NCBI RefSeq assembly: GCF_021648855.1
Contig: NZ_JAKJHX010000156.1
Location: 1-10,510, forward strand
Length of the DNA: 10,510 nucleotides
Direction: 5' to 3'
Source: Tychonema litorale BBK16
GTDB taxonomy: Bacteria > Cyanobacteriota > Cyanobacteriia > Cyanobacteriales > Microcoleaceae
The notes below the pieces were generated by a model that saw only the letters and a list, made by a program, of their open reading frames with translations, ran no database searches and was not told the DNA's origin. How positions within the stretch are numbered: the first letter of the stretch is position 1; every line of letters starts with the position of its first letter. Below are positions 1 to 6,438 of the stretch, one piece after another. A program made the translations under genes and the position numbers.

Positions 1-33
1 TGGCTCACAGAACGACATGGCTACGATCCGACT

Positions 34-95
34 TGCCGTGTCCCTACAATGTTATTTTGCGTGGGACACGGCACTGCCGTCTCCTCTATATCATA
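34..95. repeat. Dispersed hairpin repeat, copy A
   Basis: The arms TGCCGTGTCCC (34-44) and GGGACACGGCA (63-73) form a perfect 11-bp stem around an 18-nt loop. A third, degraded arm, TGCCGTCTCC (75-84), follows at once, so the middle arm could pair with either neighbour. The same three-arm layout recurs at 2159-2216 with similar flanking bases, which shows directly that it is a repeat family. This copy lies about 85 bp past the stop of the minus-strand ABC ATPase gene, so it could end or stabilise that transcript. There is no T-run after the stem, so a classical intrinsic terminator is not supported. Confidence 0.75.
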
Positions 96-109
96 AGGAG
101 TACAACCGG

Positions 110-123
110 AATTGATATCAATT
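110..123. repeat. Perfect 14-bp palindrome
   Basis: AATTGATATCAATT reads identically on both strands. It lies between repeat copy A and the end of the ABC ATPase gene. It could be a protein-binding dyad or chance in AT-rich sequence; nothing nearby assigns it a role. Confidence 0.3.
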
Positions 124-180
124 ATTTACGAACTCGATCGCACTTGGAAATATCTCTCCAGCCCACACCCTCCCAAAAAA

Positions 181-1164
181 TCACACTTTTCCCGTGCGAA
201 ACACTCTACCGATCACCTCTTCAATAGGCGGATCAGTAACAGTCAAATCCACCACCTCTAACTCCGCCAACATCTTCGCCACCCCCATCATCAATTCCTC
301 CCGTTTCACCAAAAACCGCACCGATTGTCCCTCAATTGACTCTACCTCCCCGTAAATAGAAGCACGATCTTTAGATAGCGGACTGGCTAACTCTACCTGA
401 ACTTGCCGATAAGGTGCAAATTTATCGAGCAACCCATCTAAATTACCATCATAAACTAACTGCCCTTCATGGATTAACAAAACTCGCTTACACAAAGCAG
501 TAATATCAGCCATGTAGTGACTCGTCAACAGCACCGTTGCTTGATAGCGTTCATTATATTCCCGCAGAAATTGCCTAACACTAAACTGTGCGTTTATGTC
601 CAAACCTAAAGTCGGTTCATCTAAAAATAATACCTCTGGTTGGTGCAGCAACGCCGCCATCAATTCAGCTTTCATCCGTTCCCCCAAAGAAAGCTTTCGC
701 ACCGCCTGATTTAACTTACCTTCTAGCGACAGCATCTCCGTTAATTCCCCGACTCGCCGTCGATAATCTTTATCAGGAATACCATAAACAGCCGCATTGA
801 TTCTCAGAGAGTCCAGAACTGGCAAATCCCAGATCAACTGTTGTTTTTGCCCCATAACTAAAGTGATTTTTTGCAAAAAATCAGATTCGCGGCGAAACGG
901 AACGCGATCGCATACAGTGACCTTACCACCAGACGGGTAAATTAGACCAGTCAGCATTTTCAGAGTCGTAGTTTTGCCCGCCCCATTAGCACCAAGAAAC
1001 CCGACAACTTCCCCAGACTCAATACCGAAAGAAACGCCATTAACAGCCTTCACATTGCGGTAAGTGCGCTTAAAAAAGTGCTGGATAGTTCCTTTCAGTC
1101 CCGGTTCTTTAATCGCGATCGGATAAACCTTGCTCAAGTCTTCAACCAAGATAATTGGCATCAT
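181..1164 (-). CDS. ABC-2-type transporter ATP-binding protein
   Basis: This 327-residue protein is the nucleotide-binding subunit of an ABC exporter. It would hydrolyse ATP at the inner face of the membrane to drive separate permease subunits. Visible motifs are the Walker A GANGAGKT (58-65), a Q-loop near Gln106, the signature LSLGE (158-162, a variant of LSGGQ), Walker B VLFLDEP (178-184), the D-loop GLD (187-189) and the H-loop His216. The C-terminal ~80 residues past the ATPase core suit the DrrA/NatA/YbhF-like group, specifically the uncharacterised ATPase type that normally works with two ABC-2 permeases. The start has two adjacent ATGs, and AAAGG lies 5 nt upstream of the first. No permease gene lies in the 180 bp downstream, and the upstream neighbour is divergent, so partners must be encoded elsewhere or beyond the left edge. 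Substrate is unknown. Confidence 0.93.
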   Translation of the reverse strand: MMPIILVEDLSKVYPIAIKEPGLKGTIQHFFKRTYRNVKAVNGVSFGIESGEVVGFLGANGAGKTTTLKMLTGLIYPSGGKVTVCDRVPFRRESDFLQKITLVMGQKQQLIWDLPVLDSLRINAAVYGIPDKDYRRRVGELTEMLSLEGKLNQAVRKLSLGERMKAELMAALLHQPEVLFLDEPTLGLDINAQFSVRQFLREYNERYQATVLLTSHYMADITALCKRVLLIHEGQLVYDGNLDGLLDKFAPYRQVQVELASPLSKDRASIYGEVESIEGQSVRFLVKREELMMGVAKMLAELEVVDLTVTDPPIEEVIGRVFRTGKV

Positions 1165-1169
1165 ATTAA

Positions 1170-1207
1170 CCTTTAACTTTTATTATAATCTACAATATTC
1201 CCATCAA
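1170..1207 (-). promoter_or_regulatory. Ribosome binding site and possible promoter of ABC ATPase gene
   Basis: Read on the minus strand, AAAGG (1170-1174) sits 5 nt before the ATG at 1164 and supports that start. A perfect TATAAT lies at 1182-1187. The best -35 match is TTGATG (1202-1207), only 14 bp away, which is too close for a standard promoter. The -10 may therefore act with an activator, or may be chance in AT-rich DNA. Confidence 0.35.
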
Positions 1208-1329
1208 GCTTATAGCAAGATTGAATTGTTAATTTTTTTACCACATTCCTACCGAATCAATCCACGCAGACTGTAAAATCAGAATATTCCCAGACATTCA
1301 TTATTAAACATCTCACAAAAATTACAACT

Positions 1330-2139
1330 ATGGCACTCAAGGCAGATAATTCAGGCATCCCTCGTTTGGTAGGAGACAACTCTCCAGAAATTGTTACACT
1401 TATACCGGGACAAATTGCTAATTTTCCTGGGGGAGTTTGGCTACTGGGCGGTAATGATACTGTTCAAGGTTCATCAGATACAGAACGGATTTTTGGCAAC
1501 GATGGCAAAGATAGTCTCTTAGGTGGTGCCGGCAATGATTCTATTTATGGCGGCAAGGGCGATGATGATATTTTAGGAGAAATTGGCAATGATTTTCTTA
1601 CCGGAGATAGAGATAGCGATTTCCTAGATGGTGTCGCGGGAAATGATTTATTGCGTGGGGGTCAAGGTATTGATTTGTTAGTTGGTGGCGATGGCAATGA
1701 TACTTTAATTGGTGACAGAGATGTTGATATTTATAAAGGTGCTGGAGGAAGTGATGTTTTTGTGCTTCGAGTCGATCAAGCTGGAGAAAAAATTATTGGG
1801 TTTGAAGTTCCTGATGCAGTAATTGTTGATTTTGATAAATCCAATGATTCAATTGGCATTAGTATAGCATTTGCCAGCAGTAATATCTCTTTTGAACAGG
1901 TAAATTATAGCCTCAACGATCCCAGACTTTTACTGCTCAATCCCGCAACTGTAGCAGGTGGAACTAGCTTGCTGGCTAAGGGGGGTATCTCGCAGCGAGA
2001 CCTAGATCCCGATGGTAATGGTCGTGTTGAAGCTACTAATATTAGATTTGGTGTTACCAATGCTTTATTGGGAACTGTGTTGAATGTAACACCGGCTGAT
2101 TTAACTGGTCGTTTTATTAATGCTAGTTCTTTGCTTTAA
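1330..2139 (+). CDS. RTX-type (hemolysin repeat) calcium-binding protein
   Basis: This 269-residue acidic protein has a run of glycine/aspartate nonapeptide repeats between about residues 39 and 135 (for example GNDGKDSLLGGAGND and GGDGNDTLIG). Such repeats form a calcium-filled parallel beta-roll in RTX proteins. There is no N-terminal signal peptide, as expected for proteins exported in one step by type I secretion through a C-terminal signal. No type I secretion gene is in view. Residues 226-237 (DPDGNGRV then EATN) resemble an EF-hand or dockerin calcium loop, with Asp226, Asp228, Asn230, Gly231 and Val233 in the right places, outside the beta-roll. No enzymatic domain is visible, so it may be a small surface or matrix protein. 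No Shine-Dalgarno sequence precedes the ATG, which is common in cyanobacteria. It is divergent from the ABC ATPase gene. Confidence 0.88.
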   Translation: MALKADNSGIPRLVGDNSPEIVTLIPGQIANFPGGVWLLGGNDTVQGSSDTERIFGNDGKDSLLGGAGNDSIYGGKGDDDILGEIGNDFLTGDRDSDFLDGVAGNDLLRGGQGIDLLVGGDGNDTLIGDRDVDIYKGAGGSDVFVLRVDQAGEKIIGFEVPDAVIVDFDKSNDSIGISIAFASSNISFEQVNYSLNDPRLLLLNPATVAGGTSLLAKGGISQRDLDPDGNGRVEATNIRFGVTNALLGTVLNVTPADLTGRFINASSLL

Positions 2140-2158
2140 ATTAGCCATATAAATATAG

Positions 2159-2216
2159 TGCCATGTCCCTACAATTAATCAGGCGTAGGGACACAGCACT
2201 GCCATGTCCTCTTAAT
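2159..2216. repeat. Dispersed hairpin repeat, copy B, between convergent genes
   Basis: The arms TGCCATGTCCCTAC (2159-2172) and GTAGGGACACAGCA (2185-2198) pair at all but two positions around a 12-nt loop. A third arm, TGCCATGTCC (2200-2209), directly repeats the first ten bases. It is clearly related to the unit at 34-95. It starts 20 bp after the RTX stop and ends about 12 bp before the stop of the convergent dehydrogenase gene. That position suits a two-way transcription barrier or mRNA 3'-end stabiliser (inference); there is no clear T-run directly after the stem in either direction. Confidence 0.75.
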
Positions 2217-2227
2217 TGATAACTTTT

Positions 2228-3028
2228 TTACTTGCCTTTCTCCATTGCCCACTGCATCAAACCGGGGAATAAACGATAAGCTTCAGATGCCAAAAAAGCA
2301 GGGCCGACGGTAATTTCAGAACGCTTATTTTTAACAGCATCCCAAATCGCATTAGCAATATCTTCCGGCTGATTTGCCCAATTAGATTTCAGCATTTCGC
2401 TCATTTCCTGACGACGTAACTCAATTGCCGTTTCAGTGCGATCGCGAAATTGAGCTCTTTCCAAAAAATCGCTGTTAATTAAGCCCGGATGTACAGCGCA
2501 AACTTGAATTCCTTGAGGAGCTAATTCTAACCGCAAAGTTTCTGTTAAACCTGTCATCGCATATTTGCTAGCACAATAAGCCGTCATTTGAGGCAAAGGC
2601 ATTTTGCCACCAATGGAACCCACATTAACTATTGTACCAGTTTTTCTTGATAAAAAATGTGGCAATAGTTCTTGAATTGTGTTAACACATCCCCAAAAAT
2701 TGGTATTCATTAATTGCTGCCAATCTTCGGCGGTAGTTTGCTCCATCGCGCCCGTCAAGCAAATCCCGGCATTATTAACTAACACATCAATGTTACCATA
2801 AAAAGATAGGGCTTTTTCAACGAGCGATCGCACTTGTTGAACATCCCCAACATCCGCAGGAATCGCTAACACGGTATTCCCTTCACGTTCGACTTGAGCG
2901 GCTGCGGCTGCTAATCTTTCTGGCTGGCGAGCAGTCATCACCACATCGTAACCTTCACTCGCAAATAAAAGTGCCGTTGCTTTGCCACTTCCTTGAGAAG
3001 CGCCTGTAATCAAAACTGTAGGAGCCAT
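2228..3028 (-). CDS. Short-chain dehydrogenase/reductase (classical SDR)
   Basis: This 266-residue, single-domain Rossmann-fold oxidoreductase should be cytosolic and NAD(P)(H)-dependent. The cofactor motif TGASQGSG (8-15) follows the family TGxxxGxG pattern, with Ser where Ile is usual before the last Gly. NNAG is at 85-88, the structural Asn at 110, and the catalytic Ser138, Tyr151 and Lys155 (YCASK) are all present, so the enzyme looks active. PG at 181-182 follows beta-strand 6. Arg34 at the end of beta-strand 2 (TAR) suggests preference for NADP(H). The length is typical of classical SDRs. The substrate cannot be read from sequence. The gene starts 39 bp after the small membrane-protein gene on the same strand, so the two may be co-transcribed. 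No clear Shine-Dalgarno sequence precedes the ATG. Confidence 0.93.
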   Translation of the reverse strand: MAPTVLITGASQGSGKATALLFASEGYDVVMTARQPERLAAAAAQVEREGNTVLAIPADVGDVQQVRSLVEKALSFYGNIDVLVNNAGICLTGAMEQTTAEDWQQLMNTNFWGCVNTIQELLPHFLSRKTGTIVNVGSIGGKMPLPQMTAYCASKYAMTGLTETLRLELAPQGIQVCAVHPGLINSDFLERAQFRDRTETAIELRRQEMSEMLKSNWANQPEDIANAIWDAVKNKRSEITVGPAFLASEAYRLFPGLMQWAMEKGK

Positions 3029-3067
3029 AAAGTTGTGGATTGTGATTTACTTCAAACTTAGTTACCT

Positions 3068-3448
3068 TTAAGATATCAAATCCATTGACTTCTTGTTTTT
3101 GAAACCTGCCCTAAAAACTGATACCATAACCCTAATTAATTGGATCATACTCGCAGGATGAGCGATCGCCCAAATATTAATTGTCAGACAAGTTAGGGCC
3201 ATTAATAGTAAAATGAATGTTGGAGGCATTACTACCCCAATTATGAACCAAGTAAAAACATGAAATATCATTGTCATAGCAAAAGTGCTGGCAACAAATA
3301 CAGAGGATTGGACTTGGATTCGAGGTCGATTTAGTCCTGTCAAAATCACTGTCTGCAAAGTGGTCAGCAAGTTGGCAGGAACCAAAAATGCACAGATAGC
3401 TATGCAATAGGTATGCGAAAATTCAGTCACTGTATTAAAATCGAGCAT
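3068..3448 (-). CDS. Small three-helix membrane protein, function unknown
   Basis: I do not recognise this 126-residue protein. Hydrophobic segments at about residues 13-36, 48-72 and 75-97 predict three membrane helices. A basic C-terminal tail (residues 112-121, with one Arg and four Lys) would probably face the cytoplasm. It has no catalytic motif or cysteine pair. It is the only plausible gene in the 800 bp between the dehydrogenase and the SDR-CIA30 gene, and its hydrophobic pattern is coherent along its length. That supports it over the overlapping frame at 3177-3407, which shows no sensible composition. It lies 39 bp upstream of the dehydrogenase gene and is probably transcribed with it. 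No strong Shine-Dalgarno sequence precedes the ATG, so the start is uncertain. Confidence 0.65.
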   Translation of the reverse strand: MLDFNTVTEFSHTYCIAICAFLVPANLLTTLQTVILTGLNRPRIQVQSSVFVASTFAMTMIFHVFTWFIIGVVMPPTFILLLMALTCLTINIWAIAHPASMIQLIRVMVSVFRAGFKNKKSMDLIS

Positions 3449-3853
3449 CAGTGTAATTATGGAACCTGTTGAATATACTTAGAGAGCTTAACGTGACTTT
3501 TATATCTTAGCACTATCACCATAACTTAATCTTTTCTGGCGAAGGTCACTCCTAGGACACATTATTTATCCGTGGGATCAATCTAAAATCTAAAATCGAT
3601 TGATGGATTCTCGGTATATCGGTAGTCGGGATCGTAACAGGCTCAAGCACTCACACTCAGTCGATCAGGATTATATCATTAAAAATCAGACTTAAGATTT
3701 AAGCTGAAATCCCTAGAGCCATCTCTAAACTTTTGAGCCAAGTTATCAATAAAGTGCGGGTGAAGTGACAAAATGTGCGCCAAAATTCAAAAATTACACT
3801 TTGGATTAAAATAGATAGCTAAGTAGATTTGAGCAAATTCTGAGGAAGCGACT
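3449..3853. other. Divergent intergenic region, 405 bp
   Basis: This gap separates the minus-strand membrane-protein gene from the plus-strand SDR-CIA30 gene, so it should hold both promoters. I see no open frame worth calling and no RNA gene. It contains a doubled ATCTAAA motif (3581-3594), a type of short AT-rich direct repeat, and two very short inverted pairs (CTTAA/TTAAG at 3691-3703 and CCAAA/TTTGG at 3780-3804). A TAAAAT at 3807-3812 could be a -10 box for the plus-strand gene, but no good -35 is correctly spaced. The length would allow a long 5' leader. Confidence 0.5.
3842..3848 (+). promoter_or_regulatory. Ribosome binding site deciding a GTG start
   Basis: GAGGAAG lies 5 nt upstream of the GTG at 3854. 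This is the clearest Shine-Dalgarno sequence among the plus-strand genes here. It supports starting the SDR-CIA30 gene at that GTG rather than at an internal codon. Confidence 0.7.
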
Positions 3854-5317
3854 GTGACTGAAAAAAATACCGCCCCATGGGATGCCGGCAGATTTGTCAA
3901 AACCTTGGCTTATTTTGGTGTTATTCCCTTCATTGGAAGCATTAGCTGGCTGCAACAACTATTTGGAAGCAGCCGCAATGCACAAAAAGACCAACCCAAA
4001 CTGGTACTCGTAGCCGGTGCTACGGGCGGCGTGGGGAAACGAGTGGTGAAGCGACTGCAACAGCGGGGAATTAGAGTGCGAGCTCTCGTGAGAGATACCA
4101 AAAGAGCTCAAGAAATTCTCGGCAAAAATGTCGAATTAGTCGAGGGAGATATCACCGTAGCAGAAACTTTGACACCGTTAGTAACCAACGGTATAGAAGC
4201 AGTTATCTGCTGCACCGGCACCAAAGTTCAACCAGTGGAAGGAGACACCCCAACTCGTGAAAAATACTATCAAGGCATCAAGTTTTATATGCCAGAAGTG
4301 GTTGATGTTCCCGAAATTGTCGAATATAAAGGCTTGAATAATTTAGTACAAGCTGTTCGCAGCCAGCTAATTAAAGCAGGTGAAAAAGTAATTTTTGACT
4401 TTACAAAACCCACTGAAGATTTGAAGGAAACTTGGGGCGCACTTGATGATGTTGTGATGGGAGGGGCTAGCGAAAGCTCGATTCGCTTGACTGATAATAC
4501 AGCTTTATTTACAGGAAATGTTTCTACTGCAAATTCTGGCGGCTTTGCTTCGGTGCGTACCCGAAACTTTGAAACTCCCATTGATTTAACAGGATTTAGT
4601 GGTATTCAACTGCGTGTCAAGGGTGATGGTAAGCGCTATAAGTTGATTGTTCGTAGCGAATCTAAATGGGATGGAATTGGCTATTGCTATTCCTTTGACA
4701 CGGTTTATAATATTTGGATTACTGTCACGATTCCCTTTGATAGGTTAATTCCAGTTTTCCGCGCTAAGACTGTCAAAGATGGCTCGAAATTAAATACTAA
4801 GACTATTTATTCTTTTCAGTTAATGTTGAGTAAGTTTGAATATGATGGCGCGCTGAATCCGAAATTTACACCGGGTGTTTTTCAATTGCAATTGGAATCT
4901 GTCAAGGCTTATACCGAACAAGAATTGCCGCGATTTGTGATGGTGAGTTCAGCGGGAGTTACTCGCCCTGGCCGCCCAGGACTTATTTTGGAAGAAGAAC
5001 CGCCTGCTGTGAGAATGAATGATATGTTGGGGGGGATTTTGACTTGGAAGTTGAAGGGGGAGGATTGTGTGCGATCGAGCGGGATACCTTATACTATTGT
5101 TAGACCTTGTGCTTTGACGGAAGAAGCAGGTGGCAAGGCTTTAATGTTTGACCAAGGAGATAATATTCGGGGCAAAGTTAGTCGGGAAGATATTGCGGAA
5201 TTGTGCGTGCAAGCTTTGGATTTGCCTGATGCTTGTAATGTTACTTTTGAGGTGAATGAGGGGGAAAATGGTAAGGCTGCTGGTGATTGGGAGGGTTTAT
5301 TTTCTGGGGTTAAATAA
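3854..5317 (+). CDS. Atypical SDR with inserted CIA30 domain (HCF173-like)
   Basis: This 487-residue protein is a split Rossmann fold carrying another domain. Residues 14-38 are hydrophobic or amphipathic and may attach it to membrane. The first Rossmann half (49-175) has the glycine motif GATGGVG (55-61), then strands at 73-81, 93-100 and 116-123. From about 178 to 352 runs a CIA30 (NDUFAF1-like, galactose-binding-like) domain, recognisable from FDF near its start, then Trp194, DDVVMGG (198-204) and FxLxLxSV near its end. The Rossmann fold resumes with FVMVSSAGV (361-369), then WKLKGED (398-404) and YTIVRP (413-418), as in NmrA/Ycf39-type SDRs. No classical Ser-Tyr-Lys triad is evident, so it may bind NAD(P) or RNA rather than act as an oxidoreductase. 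Plant HCF173, needed for psbA mRNA translation and photosystem II assembly, has this architecture. A photosystem II role here is inference. GTG start with a good ribosome binding site. Confidence 0.88.
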   Translation: MTEKNTAPWDAGRFVKTLAYFGVIPFIGSISWLQQLFGSSRNAQKDQPKLVLVAGATGGVGKRVVKRLQQRGIRVRALVRDTKRAQEILGKNVELVEGDITVAETLTPLVTNGIEAVICCTGTKVQPVEGDTPTREKYYQGIKFYMPEVVDVPEIVEYKGLNNLVQAVRSQLIKAGEKVIFDFTKPTEDLKETWGALDDVVMGGASESSIRLTDNTALFTGNVSTANSGGFASVRTRNFETPIDLTGFSGIQLRVKGDGKRYKLIVRSESKWDGIGYCYSFDTVYNIWITVTIPFDRLIPVFRAKTVKDGSKLNTKTIYSFQLMLSKFEYDGALNPKFTPGVFQLQLESVKAYTEQELPRFVMVSSAGVTRPGRPGLILEEEPPAVRMNDMLGGILTWKLKGEDCVRSSGIPYTIVRPCALTEEAGGKALMFDQGDNIRGKVSREDIAELCVQALDLPDACNVTFEVNEGENGKAAGDWEGLFSGVK

Positions 5318-5335
5318 CAGTTATGGAATAAGATT

Positions 5336-5367
5336 AAACGAACCGCGAAGACGCAAAGGACGCGAAG
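5336..5367. repeat. GCGAAG-rich short repeat unit
   Basis: The run contains CGCGAAG at 5344-5350 and 5361-5367 with the related ACGCAAAG between them (5351-5358), giving an 8-9 nt imperfect periodicity. It begins 18 bp after the SDR-CIA30 stop. From memory, GCGAAG/GCAAAG-rich units of this kind are scattered between genes in many cyanobacteria. Only one copy is in the window, so calling it a dispersed family is inference. Confidence 0.5.
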
Positions 5368-5390
5368 TAAGAGAAGGAAGAAGATTACTC

Positions 5391-5440
5391 GGCGGTTGAA
5401 ACCGCGTCTACACAAACGAAGTCTGCCTCCGCAGACTAAG
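5391..5440. repeat. Double mini-hairpin intergenic repeat
   Basis: Two tight stem-loops lie in tandem: GCGGTT/AACCGC (5392-5397 with 5400-5405, 2-nt loop) and GTCTGC/GCAGAC (5421-5426 with 5431-5436, 4-nt loop). A short A/C-rich spacer separates them. The pattern matches short interspersed repeats I associate with Oscillatoriales genomes; that association is from memory and cannot be tested inside this window. Confidence 0.5.
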
Positions 5441-5445
5441 AGATA

Positions 5446-5477
5446 ACTTGTTCTCAGGCAAAAGCCTGGGAACAAGT
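5446..5477. terminator. Strong 14-bp hairpin, possible terminator
   Basis: ACTTGTTCTCAGGC (5446-5459) pairs with GCCTGGGAACAAGT (5464-5477) across an AAAA loop, with one G-U wobble. It is the strongest stem in the gap after the SDR-CIA30 gene. It is followed by AAATTTAT rather than a T-run, so it may be a processing or stabilising hairpin, or a palindromic repeat, rather than a classical intrinsic terminator. Its place between two same-strand genes suggests they are transcribed separately. Confidence 0.5.
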
Positions 5478-5493
5478 AAATTTATAATTCCCA

Positions 5494-5518
5494 ATGCCCA
5501 ATTCGCTATGCCCAATTC
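5494..5518 (+). repeat. Short direct repeat at permease 5' end
   Basis: ATGCCCAATTC occurs at 5494-5504 and again at 5508-5518, a 14-nt period. The open frame of the permease extends through it to an ATG at 5494, but the residues it would add (MPNSLCPIPI) are just repeat translated. This argues for the later ATG at 5524 as the true start. Confidence 0.6.
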
Positions 5519-5523
5519 CTATT

Positions 5524-6402
5524 ATGTCTTTTAGTTTTTTGCGACGATACTCCACGCCTTATTTATTTTTGTTTCCGGCTTTGTTTGTTTTGAGTTTGAC
5601 TGTTTTGTGGCCGGCTTTGCAGGCTTTTTATTTGAGTTTTACGAGTTATGAATATGATTTAACTCAAGCGCCACAGTGGGTGGGGTTGAAGAATTTTGAG
5701 AGGTTGTGGCGCGATCGCACTTTTTGGCAAACTTTGAGCAATACGCTGCTATATCTCACCTGTGTTGTGCCTGTATTGGTTGTTATACCGTTGGGAATGG
5801 CAATTTTGTGCAATCAGAAGCTGAAAGGAATGAACTGGTTTAGAGCAGCATATTACACGCCGGCAGTGATTTCAATGGTTGTCGCTGGGATTGCTTGGAA
5901 GTGGTTGTTTGCGGAAAATGGACTGCTGAATCAGTTGGGGCAAATGTTGGGTTTTCCTGCGATTTCTTGGCTGGCTGATCCGAAGTTGGCAATCTTTAGT
6001 GTGATGGCAGTTACTATCTGGAAAGGCTTGGGTTATTACATGGTAATTTATTTGGCTGGGCTACAAGCTATTCCGGCAGAATTGTACGAAGCGGCGGCGA
6101 TTGATGGTTCGGATGGTTTGGGGAAACACTGGGATATTACAGTGCCATTGATGAAACCTTATCTAGTTTTAGTAGCAGTGATTTCGGCGATTTCTGCTAC
6201 TAAGGTTTTTGAGGAAGTTTATATTATGACTCAGGGCGGGCCTCGGAATAATTCTAAGACTGTTGTTTATTATCTTTATGAACGAGCTTTTAAGGATTTG
6301 GAAATAGGTTATGCTTGCACGATTGGGCTAGTGTTGTTTTTGCTGATTTTGGGTTTATCGATTTTGCAAGTTAGCCTTCAGGGTTTGGCTCGTGAGGATT
6401 AA
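5524..6402 (+). CDS. Sugar ABC transporter permease (MalF/UgpA type)
   Basis: This 292-residue inner-membrane protein belongs to the binding-protein-dependent importer permease family for sugars and related solutes. Six hydrophobic segments are visible at about residues 11-35, 73-97, 108-128, 154-180, 211-228 and 260-286. The EAA loop, which docks on the ATPase subunit, is clear at about 189-212 (EAAAIDGSDG, then VPLMKP). TQGGP at 236-240 is typical of the MalF/UgpA/LacF subgroup, and the length fits LacF/UgpA-sized members. I chose the ATG at 5524 over the in-frame ATG at 5494 because the extra ten codons are repeat sequence and precede the usual N-terminus. No second permease, ATPase or binding protein lies beside it. 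Such importers need all of these, so partners must be elsewhere. GgtC-like glucosylglycerol or disaccharide uptake is possible but not shown. Confidence 0.92.
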   Translation: MSFSFLRRYSTPYLFLFPALFVLSLTVLWPALQAFYLSFTSYEYDLTQAPQWVGLKNFERLWRDRTFWQTLSNTLLYLTCVVPVLVVIPLGMAILCNQKLKGMNWFRAAYYTPAVISMVVAGIAWKWLFAENGLLNQLGQMLGFPAISWLADPKLAIFSVMAVTIWKGLGYYMVIYLAGLQAIPAELYEAAAIDGSDGLGKHWDITVPLMKPYLVLVAVISAISATKVFEEVYIMTQGGPRNNSKTVVYYLYERAFKDLEIGYACTIGLVLFLLILGLSILQVSLQGLARED

Positions 6403-6438
6403 GATTTATGATAAATTTAGTTTCTACGCGATATTACT

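Noticed and set aside
33..227. Plus-strand open frame of 64 codons at the left edge
   Set aside because: It runs through the hairpin repeat and overlaps the end of the ABC ATPase gene; its composition is not protein-like.
3691..3804. Short inverted pairs CTTAA/TTAAG and CCAAA/TTTGG as operators
   Set aside because: Five-base arms in AT-rich DNA are expected by chance and neither overlaps a convincing promoter.
5089..5475. Minus-strand open frame of 128 codons
   Set aside because: It is antisense to the end of the SDR-CIA30 gene and its first part is translated intergenic repeat.
5446..5477. Confident intrinsic terminator
   Set aside because: The stem is strong but no T-run follows it in either direction, so it was kept only as a possible terminator or palindromic repeat.
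904..5718. Five HIP1 octamers GCGATCGC (904, 2438, 2824, 3162, 5711)
   Set aside because: Typical genome-wide cyanobacterial signature; useful for placing the organism but not a local feature.
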